Source: Rhizobiales bacterium PAR1 (GTDB lineage: Bacteria > Pseudomonadota > Alphaproteobacteria > Rhizobiales > Beijerinckiaceae). Taken from it: a stretch of DNA of 64,000 bases. The stretch lies in contig NKIW01000003.1 of assembly GCA_002256205.1 (NCBI GenBank), forward strand, positions 186,001 to 250,000. The letters run 5' to 3'. The translations under genes and the position numbers were made by a program. Under the pieces are notes generated by a model. That model saw only the letters and a list, made by a program, of their open reading frames with translations. It was not told where the DNA came from and ran no database searches. This document shows, one piece after another, positions 1 to 8,456 of the stretch. The stretch's first letter is position 1. Each line of letters opens with the position of its first letter.

Positions 1-844
1 AGGTCAAGTGCCGCCTTCCGCCTGGGAGAGCATGGTCCGCACTGGCAAGGCCCGCGCGGCGATCCGCCGGGCAACGCGTGAGGCGGTCAGGAAGCAGTTC
101 GTTGGCCTCGGGCGGCGCATTGTCGAGCGCGCCTTCGTGCGGGCCGAAAAGAAATTTTCCGAAGATAAGCTCGTCGCAGCCCTGCCGCGTCTGGCTCGCG
201 CCACACTCGATGATGTGCTGACCGCCGTCGGGCGCGGTGAGATGTATTCGGGCGATGTTATCAAGGCGGTTTTCCCGGATTTCCGCGAAGAGGTCGCCAA
301 GGCGGCTGCACCCGGAACCGGTGCCGGCTGGTTTGGCGTACAGGGTGCCGAAAAGCTCAAGTTCAAGGTGCCGGGGCAGGAATCTAATGCCGGTTCGATC
401 CCGATCCGGGGCCTTTCTGATGATCTTCCCGTGCGCTTTGCGCCTAACGGCGGCGCCGTGCCGGGGGATCGCATCGTCGGCATTCTGACGCCGGGCGAGG
501 GGATCACGATCTACCCGATCCAGTCACCGGCGCTGATGGCCTATGACGAGGAACCGTGGCGCTGGCTCGATGTCCGGTGGGATGTTGACGAGCATGATCC
601 GCGCCGCTTCTGGGCGCAGCTTGTCGTCTCGGTGATCAACGAGCCGGGCAGTCTGGCTGAAATCGCGCGCGTGATCGCGGATACCGATGCCAACATCGAC
701 AATATCGCGATGCGCGCGAAAACGGCGGATTTCCGTGAGATGATCCTCGATATCGAGGTCTGGGATCTCAAGCATCTCAACGCGATCCGCTCCGAACTCA
801 AGGCCAAACCCATGGTCAACAGTGTCGAACGCGTGATCGAATAG
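1..844 (+). CDS. rsh: RelA/SpoT-family (p)ppGpp synthetase/hydrolase, 3' part only
   Basis: This is the C-terminal end (about 280 residues) of a bifunctional alarmone synthetase/hydrolase of the stringent response; the catalytic domains lie upstream of the window, and the reading frame is open to its left edge (first whole codon at 2). Visible parts are a helical region, a domain resembling the RSH conserved-Cys/zinc-finger region, and a C-terminal ACT domain over about the last 78 residues. In the middle domain the motif reads FAPNGGAVPGDRIVGI and is followed by Tyr and Ser where many RSH proteins have His and Cys, so the usual metal-binding Cys/His set is absent. I recall the same in rhizobial Rsh proteins. 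Single-copy Rsh beside pyrE-pdxJ-acpS is a familiar alphaproteobacterial arrangement. Confidence 0.93.
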   Translation, partial: GQVPPSAWESMVRTGKARAAIRRATREAVRKQFVGLGRRIVERAFVRAEKKFSEDKLVAALPRLARATLDDVLTAVGRGEMYSGDVIKAVFPDFREEVAKAAAPGTGAGWFGVQGAEKLKFKVPGQESNAGSIPIRGLSDDLPVRFAPNGGAVPGDRIVGILTPGEGITIYPIQSPALMAYDEEPWRWLDVRWDVDEHDPRRFWAQLVVSVINEPGSLAEIARVIADTDANIDNIAMRAKTADFREMILDIEVWDLKHLNAIRSELKAKPMVNSVERVIE

Positions 845-864
845 GCACTCTTCAGGAACCCTAG

Positions 865-1335
865 ATGAGCCGTTTTGCCCCGCTGCCGCCGGATATCTAC
901 GACAGGATGACCGGCCTCGAAATTTTACAAGCCATGGTGCGTGGTGAAATGCCCGGCGCGCCGATTGCGCAGGCGCTCAATTTTTCGCTGGTCGAGGTTG
1001 ATCATGGGCGCGCGGTTTTTGCGGGCGAACCGACGGCGGATTACCTCAATCCGCATGGTTCTGTGCATGGTGGTTGGGCCGCAGCGGTGATGGATTCGGC
1101 GCTCGGCTGCGCCGTTCACACCACGCTGGCGCTTGGCGAGAAATACACCACGGTGGAAATGAAGGTGAATTATCTCCGCCCGATCTTTCCCGGCAAGCCG
1201 GGGCGGCTTATCTGCGAGGGGAAGGTGATCAATCGCGGGCGTACGCTGGCCCTGAGCGAGGCACGGCTTGTCGATCTGGAAGGCCGCGTTTACGCCCATG
1301 GCACGGAAACCTGCATGATTTTTCCCAAAGCATGA
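865..1335 (+). CDS. PaaI-family hotdog thioesterase
   Basis: A 156-residue single hotdog-fold protein, probably hydrolysing an acyl-CoA or aryl-CoA thioester in the cytoplasm. The family signature is clear: NPHGSVHGGW at residues 62-71 followed by the catalytic-type Asp77 in VMDSALG, and the strand pattern TTVEMKVNYLRP after it. Start is the ATG at 865, preceded by AGGAA. It lies 20 bases after rsh and 37 before pyrE and may be co-transcribed with them. The natural substrate cannot be told from sequence. The last codons and the stop lie inside a tandem 17-base duplication, so the C-terminal CMIFPKA is partly repeat-derived. Confidence 0.88.
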   Translation: MSRFAPLPPDIYDRMTGLEILQAMVRGEMPGAPIAQALNFSLVEVDHGRAVFAGEPTADYLNPHGSVHGGWAAAVMDSALGCAVHTTLALGEKYTTVEMKVNYLRPIFPGKPGRLICEGKVINRGRTLALSEARLVDLEGRVYAHGTETCMIFPKA

Positions 1336-1346
1336 TTTTCCCGAAA
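1313..1346. repeat. Tandem 17-base repeat across the thioesterase stop codon
   Basis: Two head-to-tail copies, GCATGATTTTTCCCAAA (1313-1329) and GCATGATTTTCCCGAAA (1330-1346), differ at two or three positions. The first copy encodes the last residues of the thioesterase and the stop codon falls in the second. The sequence resembles one arm of small palindromic elements common in rhizobial genomes, but no second arm is present here. Confidence 0.7.
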
Positions 1347-1372
1347 AGCTAAAAAACGGACGGAGCTGAGAA

Positions 1373-1966
1373 ATGACCAAAGACGAAGTGCTGGCTGTGT
1401 TCCGTGAAGCAGGAGCGCTGCTCGAAGGCCATTTCATCCTCTCTTCGGGGCGCCGCTCGGGCTTTTTCATCCAGAAAATGCGCGTGTTCGAAAATCCGGC
1501 CCGCACCGAGAAGCTCTGCCGCGGCCTTGCCGAGAAGATCGTCGCGCAATTCGGCAAGATCGATGTCGTGGTCTCGCCCGCTGTCGGCGGCATCGTGCCG
1601 GGCTACGAGATTGCTCGTGCACTCGGCGCCCGCGCGCTTTTCGTCGAGCGCGAGGACGGCGAATTCCAGCTCCGGCGTGGCTTCGCGATTGAGCCGGGCG
1701 ACAAGGTGATAGTGATCGAGGACATTATCACCACTGGCCTTTCGGCGCGCGAGTGTATCAACAGCCTCGCGGATCAGCCCGGCACGATCGTCGGCGCCGC
1801 CTGCCTGATTGACCGCTCGGGTGGCAAGGTCAATGTCGGCGTGCCGCTGGTCGCGCTCTGTGAATTCGCGGTGCCGGATTATGATCCTGCCAACCTGCCG
1901 CCGGAACTCGCGGCCCTGCCGCCAACCAAGCCCGGTAGCCGGGGCATTCAGGGTGTGAAGTCATGA
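1373..1966 (+). CDS. pyrE: Orotate phosphoribosyltransferase
   Basis: Transfers orotate to PRPP to form orotidine 5'-phosphate, the fifth step of de novo UMP synthesis. The 197-residue protein shows the PRPP-binding signature [13 protein letters not shown] at about 112-124, an SSGRRSG substrate loop at 24-30 and the flexible-loop region FVERE after residue 89. Start is the ATG at 1373, preceded by GGAG. Its stop overlaps the pdxJ start (ATGA at 1963-1966), which implies translational coupling to the vitamin B6 gene. Confidence 0.97.
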   Translation: MTKDEVLAVFREAGALLEGHFILSSGRRSGFFIQKMRVFENPARTEKLCRGLAEKIVAQFGKIDVVVSPAVGGIVPGYEIARALGARALFVEREDGEFQLRRGFAIEPGDKVIVIEDIITTGLSARECINSLADQPGTIVGAACLIDRSGGKVNVGVPLVALCEFAVPDYDPANLPPELAALPPTKPGSRGIQGVKS

Positions 1967-2745
1967 CGCTGGATTCCAAGCGGCCAGAGCGTATCCGCCT
2001 CGGTGTCAACATCGACCACGTAGCGACCGTGCGTAACGCGCGTGGCGGGGCGCGACCTGATCCGGTGCGTGCTGCCATGCTGGCGATTGGTGCAGGCGCC
2101 GATGGCATTACCGCGCATCTGCGTGAAGACCGCCGTCATATTCGCGATGAGGATATGGCGCGGCTCAAGGCAGAGATTGCCAAGCCGCTGAACTACGAAA
2201 TGGCCGCAACGGCGGAAATGCTCGCGATTGCGCGCCGCATTCGCCCTCATGCCTGCTGCCTCGTGCCTGAAAAGCGCGAGGAACGCACGACTGAAGGCGG
2301 ACTCGATGTCCTCGGCGGGCAAAATCATCTCCGGCCCTATATCGCCGAGCTGAAAGAGGTGGGCATCCGCGTCTCACTCTTCATTGAGCCGGATCGCGCG
2401 CCCATCGAGATGTCGAAGTCCCTCGGCGCGGATATTGTCGAACTGCACACCGGCTCGTGGTGCCACGCGATAGAGGCGGGAGATACCGCGAAGGCCGAGA
2501 CCGAATTCAGGCGTCTGAAGTCTGGTGCGGCCATCGCTGCTGCGGCAGGGCTGGAGGTTCACGCCGGGCACGGGCTTGATTTCGAAACCGCTGAAAAACT
2601 CGCTTCAGTCAGTGAATTCGTCGAGTTCAACATCGGCCATTTCCTGATGGGCGAGGCTGTTTTTGTGGGGCTCGCACAGGCCATTGCCACCATGCGTCTT
2701 GCGATGGACCGGGGGCGGGGGCTCATTCCGGTTGACGCCAGATGA
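1963..2745 (+). CDS. pdxJ: Pyridoxine 5'-phosphate synthase
   Basis: Condenses 1-deoxyxylulose 5-phosphate with 3-amino-2-oxopropyl phosphate to make pyridoxine 5'-phosphate in the DXP-dependent vitamin B6 route. The 260-residue TIM-barrel protein begins with the typical [16 protein letters not shown] (14-29), carries HLREDRRHI at 52-60 and the conserved HAGHGL at 200-205. It overlaps pyrE by four bases and acpS by four bases, so pyrE-pdxJ-acpS form a tightly coupled unit, as in many alphaproteobacteria. Confidence 0.97.
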   Translation: MTLDSKRPERIRLGVNIDHVATVRNARGGARPDPVRAAMLAIGAGADGITAHLREDRRHIRDEDMARLKAEIAKPLNYEMAATAEMLAIARRIRPHACCLVPEKREERTTEGGLDVLGGQNHLRPYIAELKEVGIRVSLFIEPDRAPIEMSKSLGADIVELHTGSWCHAIEAGDTAKAETEFRRLKSGAAIAAAAGLEVHAGHGLDFETAEKLASVSEFVEFNIGHFLMGEAVFVGLAQAIATMRLAMDRGRGLIPVDAR

Positions 2746-3143
2746 TCATCGGCATCGGCTCGGATCTGTGTAACATCGACCGTATCGGCGAGACGCTGGC
2801 GCGGTTTGGTGAGCGGTTCATCAACCGAGTCTTCACGGAAGTCGAGCGCGATCGTTCCGAGCGCCGGGCCGAGCGCGTCGCGAGCTATGCCAAGCGCTTT
2901 GCCGCCAAGGAAGCCTGCGCCAAGGCGCTGGGAACCGGCCTGAGGATGGGCGTCGCCTGGCGCGAAATGGGCGTCGTGAACCAGAAATCGGGCAAGCCGA
3001 CGCTCGAACTCACGGGCGATGCGGCGGCGCGCCTCGTTGCGATCACGCCGCCGGGACATCGCGCCGTCATTCACCTCACGATCACGGACGACAAACCCTT
3101 CGCGCAGGCCTTCGTCGTGATCGAGGCTCTGCCGGTGGGGTGA
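2742..3143 (+). CDS. acpS: Holo-[acyl-carrier-protein] synthase
   Basis: Transfers 4'-phosphopantetheine from CoA to apo-ACP, activating fatty acid synthesis. The 133-residue protein has the two family motifs: [12 protein letters not shown] with metal-ligand Asp8, and [14 protein letters not shown] with Glu58. The start ATG overlaps the pdxJ stop (ATGA at 2742). The following gap of about 130 bases before lepB has no gene and could hold a separate promoter for lepB-rnc-era-recO. Confidence 0.97.
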   Translation: MIIGIGSDLCNIDRIGETLARFGERFINRVFTEVERDRSERRAERVASYAKRFAAKEACAKALGTGLRMGVAWREMGVVNQKSGKPTLELTGDAAARLVAITPPGHRAVIHLTITDDKPFAQAFVVIEALPVG

Positions 3144-3272
3144 ACCTGAAATCCGGCAAAAATTCACCCCGAATTTCGCCGCATTGCCCTTGTCAAACCG
3201 CGCCTGTATACCCCTCAAGGGCTTTCGGTCGCGTCTGGCTTCCGGGGCTTGTTTTTCGAAAGACATTCTGGA

Positions 3273-4049
3273 ATGGCGATGGACAATTTGCAGGAAAAGA
3301 CCAAGCCCGCCGATACTGGCGGAATTGGCGAAACCATCCGCGTGATCGTCGAGGCGCTGCTGATTGCGCTGGTGATCCGCACCTTCGTCTTCCAGCCCTT
3401 CAACATTCCCTCGGGTTCGCTGATCCCGACCCTGCTGATCGGCGATTATCTCTTCGTTTCGAAATACACCTACGGTTATTCGAAGCACTCGTTCCCGTTC
3501 TCCATCGCGCCGATCAGCGGCCGCATCTGGGGCGCTGAGCCGAAGCGTGGCGATATCGCGGTGTTCAAGCTGCCGCGCGATGGCGAGACAGATTACATCA
3601 AGCGCGTCATCGGTCTGCCGGGCGACCGCATCCAGATGATCGACGGCCACCTCCGCATCAACGGCCAGCCGGTGAAGAAGGAGGCCGATGGCTTCATGGA
3701 AAGCCGCGACGCTTTCGGCCGCACCGCGCGCATCCCACGCTACAAGGAGACGCTTTCGAATGGCGTCACCTACAATGTCATCGAGCGCGAGGGGAATTCC
3801 GGCTATTGGGATAACACCATCGAGTATGTCGTGCCGATGGGGCACTTCTTCATGATGGGTGACAACCGCGACAACTCGACTGACAGCCGTGACCAGTCGG
3901 CCAGCGGTGTGGGTTTCGTGCCCTATGAGAACCTTGTCGGACGCGCGGAGATCATCTTCTTCTCGATTGAAGAAGGCACTCCGCCCTGGCAGCTCTGGAA
4001 ATGGCCGGAAGACGCCCGCTGGGGCCGTTTCTTCCAGAAAATCCGGTAA
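3273..4049 (+). CDS. lepB: Signal peptidase I
   Basis: Inner-membrane serine protease that removes signal peptides from Sec-exported proteins. One N-terminal membrane segment (about 22-40) is followed by the catalytic Ser49 in IPSGSLIPTLLIGD, the general-base Lys110 in YIKRVIGLPGD, and the box E motif GDNRDNSTDSR. The residue after the catalytic Ser is Leu, where Met is commoner. About 258 residues. The frame is open from a TTG at 3249, but the ATG at 3273 or 3279 fits the family start better; which of the two is used is undecided. The stop TAA overlaps the rnc start. Confidence 0.95.
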   Translation: MAMDNLQEKTKPADTGGIGETIRVIVEALLIALVIRTFVFQPFNIPSGSLIPTLLIGDYLFVSKYTYGYSKHSFPFSIAPISGRIWGAEPKRGDIAVFKLPRDGETDYIKRVIGLPGDRIQMIDGHLRINGQPVKKEADGFMESRDAFGRTARIPRYKETLSNGVTYNVIEREGNSGYWDNTIEYVVPMGHFFMMGDNRDNSTDSRDQSASGVGFVPYENLVGRAEIIFFSIEEGTPPWQLWKWPEDARWGRFFQKIR

Positions 4050-4780
4050 TGGGTGGAGCGCCAGAAAATCTCGGGCGGCTTGAAGCGCGGCTGGGTCATC
4101 GCTTCGCCAACAAGGCGCTGCTCGAAGAGGCGGTGACGCATATCAGCGCCGGGATTCTGAACGCAGAGGCAAGCCGTGGACTCTCCTACCAGCGGCTGGA
4201 ATTTCTGGGCGACAGAGTCCTCGGCCTGATCGTCTCGACCATGCTGTTCGAGACCTTTCCTCTGGCACCGGAGGGCGAACTCTCGAAACGCCTCGCCGAT
4301 CTCGTGCGCAAGGAAACCTGCGCCGCTGTGGCGCGGGACTGGCATCTGGGTGATCACCTGCGTTTGGGGGAGGGCGAACGCCGTTCCGGCGCGAAGAAGC
4401 GTGACGCCATTCTCGGCGATGCTTGTGAAGGTGTTATCGGTGCGGTGTATCGCGACGCCGGTTTTGAAGCTGCGGAAACGCTGATCCGCGCCAACTGGAC
4501 CGCACGGATGCATGCGCCGCGCGTTGTCCCCAAGGACGCCAAGACGCAGTTGCAGGAAATCGTGCAGGCCGAAGGGCTTCCGGTGCCTGTTTACAAGGAT
4601 ATTGGCCGCTCAGGGCCGGATCATGCACCTGAATTCGAGGTTGCGGTCACGGTGCCGGGCTACCCGGATATTTCCGGGCGCGGTACCTCAAAACGATTGG
4701 CGGAGCGCGCGGCGGCAGAAGCCTGGCTCCAACGTGCCGGCAAGCGCCCGGCCTCCACAGAGACGAAAGAAACGGTATGA
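4049..4780 (+). CDS. rnc: Ribonuclease III
   Basis: Double-strand-specific endoribonuclease for rRNA precursor processing and mRNA turnover. The 243-residue form starting at ATG 4049 has the catalytic signature RLEFLGDRVLGL (Glu51, Asp55) and a C-terminal double-stranded-RNA-binding domain from about residue 170, ending with the typical SKRLAERAAAEAWL. An in-frame start at 4001 exists but would lie within lepB; the ATG overlapping the lepB stop by one base is preferred. It overlaps era by four bases, the common lepB-rnc-era arrangement. Confidence 0.96.
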   Translation: MGGAPENLGRLEARLGHRFANKALLEEAVTHISAGILNAEASRGLSYQRLEFLGDRVLGLIVSTMLFETFPLAPEGELSKRLADLVRKETCAAVARDWHLGDHLRLGEGERRSGAKKRDAILGDACEGVIGAVYRDAGFEAAETLIRANWTARMHAPRVVPKDAKTQLQEIVQAEGLPVPVYKDIGRSGPDHAPEFEVAVTVPGYPDISGRGTSKRLAERAAAEAWLQRAGKRPASTETKETV

Positions 4781-5712
4781 CCGAGACCACCACAACTCCC
4801 GAAGCAGGGCCGACGCGCTGCGGCTTTGTCGCCCTGATCGGCGTGCCGAATGCTGGCAAATCGACGCTGGTCAACCAACTTGTTGGCGCCAAGGTCTCGA
4901 TTGTCTCGCGCAAGGTTCAGACGACGCGGACGCAGATCCGCGGCATCGCGATGGCTGGACAGACGCAGATCGTGCTCGTGGATACCCCCGGCATTTTCGC
5001 CCCCAAGCGCCGGCTTGAGAAGGCGATGGTCACTTCCGCCTGGGGCGGCGCGGCGGATGCTGATCGCGTCGGCGTGCTGATCGATGTCACCCACGCGGAT
5101 AACGATTCCGAGGATGCGCTGCTCAACGCGCTCTCCGAGATCAAGCAGCCGATGTTCCTTGTGCTCAACAAGATCGATCTTGTGCCGGCGGAAAAGCTCC
5201 TCGCCATCGCCGAGACGCTCAACAAGCGTGCGAATTTCGAGGCGACCTTCATGATTTCGGCCTCGAAGGGGCACGGCGTCGGCAAGATCGTGGAATGGCT
5301 GAAGGACAAGCTCCCGCTCGGCCCTTGGCTTTACCCGGAGGATGAAATCTCCGATGCGCCGCTGCGCTTTCTTGCCGCCGAAATCACCCGTGAGAAGATC
5401 TTCGAGCGCCTGCACGACGAGCTTCCCTACCGCTCCACGGTCGAGACCGAGAAATGGACGGTGATGAAGAATGGCGATATCCGCATCGATCAGGTGATTT
5501 TTGTCGAGCGTGAGGGCCAGCGCAAGATCATGCTGGGTGAGGGCGGCCAGACCATCAAGTCGATCGGTTCCGCCGCGCGCAAGGAAATCATGGAAGCGGC
5601 GGAGGCCAAGGTTCACCTCTTCCTCTTCGTGAAGGTGCGCGAGAACTGGTCTGATGATCCCGAGCGCTATCGCGAGATGGGGCTCGAATTCCCGCACGAG
5701 AAGAAGAAGTAG
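4777..5712 (+). CDS. era: GTPase Era
   Basis: Essential Ras-like GTPase that binds the 3' end of 16S rRNA during 30S assembly. The G1 motif GVPNAGKST lies at 22-30, G3 DTPG at 69-72 and G4 NKID at 131-134. A C-terminal KH domain contains GEGGQTIKSIG. The length of 311 residues is normal. The start overlaps rnc (ATGA at 4777), and recO follows after 42 bases. Confidence 0.97.
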   Translation: MTETTTTPEAGPTRCGFVALIGVPNAGKSTLVNQLVGAKVSIVSRKVQTTRTQIRGIAMAGQTQIVLVDTPGIFAPKRRLEKAMVTSAWGGAADADRVGVLIDVTHADNDSEDALLNALSEIKQPMFLVLNKIDLVPAEKLLAIAETLNKRANFEATFMISASKGHGVGKIVEWLKDKLPLGPWLYPEDEISDAPLRFLAAEITREKIFERLHDELPYRSTVETEKWTVMKNGDIRIDQVIFVEREGQRKIMLGEGGQTIKSIGSAARKEIMEAAEAKVHLFLFVKVRENWSDDPERYREMGLEFPHEKKK

Positions 5713-5754
5713 CAGCAGGGATACGGCGCTTCCGGCGCGGAAAAGAGAGCCGGC

Positions 5755-6507
5755 ATGGAATGGCAGGATGAAGGGCTGGTGCTCTCCACGCGCCGCCACG
5801 GCGAGCGCGATGCCATTCTCGAGGTCATGACGATTGGCCATGGCCGCCATCTCGGCATGGTCCGGGGCGGGCGCTCCTCGCGGCAAGTGCCGACGCTTCA
5901 GCCGGGCAATCGCGTCGCGCTGACATGGCGCGCGCGGCTGGAGGATCACCTCGGTCAATTCACAGCCGAAACACTCGAAAGCCGGGCAGGGGTCGTGCTC
6001 TCCGACATGCTCGCTTTGCATGCCGTCACGCACCTTGGCATGCTGATGCGCCTACTGCCGGAACGCTCGCCGCATCCCAATGTTTATCAGGCTGCTGACG
6101 CGATCTGCTGTTTTTTGGCAAACCCCGAAATTCTCGGGCCTGTGCTTATCCGTTTCGAAATCATGATCCTGTCCGAACTGGGTTTCGGGCTTGATCTGTG
6201 GCAATGTGCCGCGACCGGCGAGACCGAAAACCTCGTTTACGTCTCGCCGAAATCGGGTCGTGCGGTCTCACGCAGCGCGGGGGCGCCCTGGGCGACAAAG
6301 CTCCTGCCGCTGCCCGCCTTTCTGGCAGAAAACGCCGCGACAGCGCCCGTCGCGCCGGATCAGGTCGCGGATGGTTTTCGCCTCGCGGGCTATTTTCTCG
6401 ACCGGCATATTTTTGATCCGCGCGGTCTTGCACACCATGCCTCCCGCGATGTTGTGATCACCGAAATTCTCGCGCGCCTGAGGCCGCAGAATGAATCAAG
6501 CGCATAA
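5755..6507 (+). CDS. recO: DNA repair protein RecO
   Basis: Recombination mediator that loads RecA on single-stranded DNA with RecR and RecF. The 250-residue protein opens with the OB-fold start MEWQDEGLVLSTRRHGERDAIL, broken here after the family motif GLVLSTRRHGERD, and continues with a helical C-terminal region. Position directly after era fits. The cysteine cluster seen in some RecO proteins is not apparent, as is usual for this group. It is probably the last gene of the lepB operon, since 393 gene-free bases follow. Confidence 0.93.
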   Translation: MEWQDEGLVLSTRRHGERDAILEVMTIGHGRHLGMVRGGRSSRQVPTLQPGNRVALTWRARLEDHLGQFTAETLESRAGVVLSDMLALHAVTHLGMLMRLLPERSPHPNVYQAADAICCFLANPEILGPVLIRFEIMILSELGFGLDLWQCAATGETENLVYVSPKSGRAVSRSAGAPWATKLLPLPAFLAENAATAPVAPDQVADGFRLAGYFLDRHIFDPRGLAHHASRDVVITEILARLRPQNESSA

Positions 6508-6900
6508 AATTCAGCATAGAAATCAACGCACAGCATGTGGCAAGGGAACGCCTTTGTGCCGTCCTTTCGCGCGCTTGTGGCCGACTGTCATCCGGCAAGA
6601 GGTCGGTCTCCGGCGCGGTGCCGCATCGTGCTTTCTGCCCGAGTAAAGGGTGCCGCATCACGGCAGAGCACCCCGGTCCGACCCATGTTCCCGCGCGAGC
6701 ACCGAGGTCAAGGCGGGCGAGGTCTGGGAGAGCCAAAAACGATTCTTTTCCGCTCTTCAGAGGCGTTTCAGTATCGAAATTGGCAAAAATTCCGGCAAAT
6801 TCCCTACGGTCGGTTAGGCATATCCCCTAGCAAATTCTTTGGAGTTCGGCGGCTATAAAGCGGTTCGTGAATTTTCGTCCCGAATTGTATCGAGCGGGCT
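6508..6900. other. Gene-free stretch between recO and the TadG-like gene
   Basis: I find no convincing gene here. The longest open frame (6535-6858, 107 codons) has no recognisable start signal or domain and odd composition, and was not accepted. An 11-base direct repeat, GGTGCCGCATC, occurs at 6617-6627 and 6649-6659. The last 150 bases are clearly richer in A and T than the neighbouring genes and probably hold the promoter of the next gene. Confidence 0.6.
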
Positions 6901-8352
6901 ATGAGTGCGAAATTGAGCAGATTGCGTCGGATAACAGCAGCGTTCCTTCGGGCCCGACAGGGTACGACGGCGACGGTCTTTGCCTTTGCGATGCCGGCCT
7001 TGCTCGGGATTGGCGGGATCGCGGCGGACTACTCCTCGATTACAACCAGCCGGAACCGGCTTCAGGCCGTTGTCGACTCTGCCGCACTCGCTGTCGCACG
7101 GGAAATGACCGTATCGACGACCGCCAGCTCACAGGTTCAGGTTCTCGCGCAGCAGTATGTTGCGGCCAATATTCCAGCCAACACCCCTTATCCGATCAGT
7201 ACGACAGCGGTTCTGACCGAAGCCGGTCTTGCCGTGAAGGTCGATGGCTCGCAGCAGATTGTAACCCCGTTTGGTCTGGCCAGCACGGTTGGTGGCATCA
7301 ATACGATTTCTGCCACGGCAACAGCGCGCGTTACCGGTACCTCACAGACGCAGCGCATTTGCATTCTCGCACTGGCCGATGACATTAAGTCCGGGCTTTT
7401 CATGCATAACGGCGCACAGGTTCTGGCACCGGAATGCGCGCTCTATTCCAACTCCACTGACAAAAATGCGGTGGTCATTCAAAAGAGTTCAATCATTCGC
7501 TCGTCGATTGTTTGCGCGCGTGGCGGCATTTCTAACCAAGCAAGTACCCTCTTGACGACCCTTGTGACGGATTGTCCGGCAATGAAGGATCCCCTTGCGG
7601 CCAAAGGTGAACCCCCGCTGACTGATCCTTGCCTTGCCAAGTCGAAGATCATCGTGACCGGAATTGTCACGCTGAATCCGGGGACCTATTGCAATGGGCT
7701 CTTCATTTTCAGCACCAAGTTTACGGGCACCCCGCCCGTAGTGAAAATGAATCCCGGCATCTATGTTTTCCGGGATGGTCCGATCCTGATCGGCGGCGAT
7801 GCGACTGTTACAGGCGCTGGTGTGTCGCTGGTGCTGACCGGCAAGAACGCGCTCTTACGCCTCCATGACAATGCGCTCATCCAGCTCAGCGCACCATCGA
7901 CCGGTATTGCAGCAGGTATGTTGATCTGGGAGACGAAGAGCTGGCAATCGGGTCTGAATTCATGGAAATCAGGCGGCTGCGGCACTGAGATGTCTGGCAC
8001 CAAGGTGAAGGGTGGTACGAGCGTGCCATCTGAGGACACGGGCGCGACGGGCTGCTCAACTGTGCAGGCTTACATCCAGAAATTGCTGAAAAAGACCAAC
8101 GAGCATCAGATCAATTCGAACCGTGCCAAGGAATTGACCGGCACGATCTACTTGCCGAAGGGGCTCCTGCTGGTCGACTCCACCGGCCCGATTGCCGACC
8201 AGTCGCCCTTCACGATCTTCGTGGTCAACAAGCTCGACCTTTATGATGGCCCGGTTCTGACCTTGAATGCGAACTACACGGCCACCACCGTGCCCGTGCC
8301 GCCCGGCCTGACGGCTGCCATCGGTGGCTCGCAGGTCCGCCTCGGCCAGTAG
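6901..8352 (+). CDS. TadE/TadG-like Flp pilus-assembly family protein
   Basis: A 483-residue exported protein. The N terminus has a short positive stretch (RQGTTATVF) and one hydrophobic helix at about 22-42, the arrangement of the TadG-like Flp pilus-assembly domain; ADYSSITTSRNRLQAVVDSAALAVAR right after it is typical and is broken here only by description. The rest, from about 150, is a long glycine- and threonine-rich region (NPGTYCNGLFIF, NPGIYVF, GAGVSLVL) suggestive of beta-solenoid repeats, with several Cys that could form disulfides outside the membrane. No other tad/cpa genes lie nearby, so its role in pilus assembly is unproven. A weak GAGCGGG precedes the ATG. The last codons are part of a tandem duplication. 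Confidence 0.75.
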   Translation: MSAKLSRLRRITAAFLRARQGTTATVFAFAMPALLGIGGIAADYSSITTSRNRLQAVVDSAALAVAREMTVSTTASSQVQVLAQQYVAANIPANTPYPISTTAVLTEAGLAVKVDGSQQIVTPFGLASTVGGINTISATATARVTGTSQTQRICILALADDIKSGLFMHNGAQVLAPECALYSNSTDKNAVVIQKSSIIRSSIVCARGGISNQASTLLTTLVTDCPAMKDPLAAKGEPPLTDPCLAKSKIIVTGIVTLNPGTYCNGLFIFSTKFTGTPPVVKMNPGIYVFRDGPILIGGDATVTGAGVSLVLTGKNALLRLHDNALIQLSAPSTGIAAGMLIWETKSWQSGLNSWKSGGCGTEMSGTKVKGGTSVPSEDTGATGCSTVQAYIQKLLKKTNEHQINSNRAKELTGTIYLPKGLLLVDSTGPIADQSPFTIFVVNKLDLYDGPVLTLNANYTATTVPVPPGLTAAIGGSQVRLGQ

Positions 8353-8374
8353 ACAAGTCCGCCTCGGGCAATAG
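8332..8374. repeat. 21-base near-duplicate containing a stop codon
   Basis: Two 21-base copies, 8332-8352 and 8354-8374, are separated by a single A and match at about 18 positions. Each carries the core GTCCGCCTCGG and each ends in TAG. The first copy encodes the final residues QVRLGQ and the stop; the second lies just after the gene. A duplication of the gene's 3' end is the simplest reading. Confidence 0.65.
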
Positions 8375-8382
8375 CCGCGAAC

Positions 8383-8407
8383 AGGCCGGGGATAACCCCG
8401 GCCTTTG
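8383..8407 (+). terminator. Hairpin terminator after the TadG-like gene
   Basis: A perfect 9-base stem AGGCCGGGG (8383-8391) and CCCCGGCCT (8396-8404) with the loop ATAA is followed by a short TT. It lies between the TadG-like gene and parC and would act on rightward transcripts. Confidence 0.6.
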
Positions 8408-8456
8408 CATAGGCCCCCGCCTTGTCGCGACTCGGCCCATGCGCTAACCCGAAAGC

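Noticed and set aside
2559-3845. Leftward open frame of 428 codons across pdxJ, acpS and lepB
   Set aside because: It crosses three well-supported genes on the other strand and shows no domain.
6535-6858. Possible 107-codon gene between recO and the TadG-like gene
   Set aside because: No ribosome site, no domain and atypical composition; a second overlapping frame is equally open.
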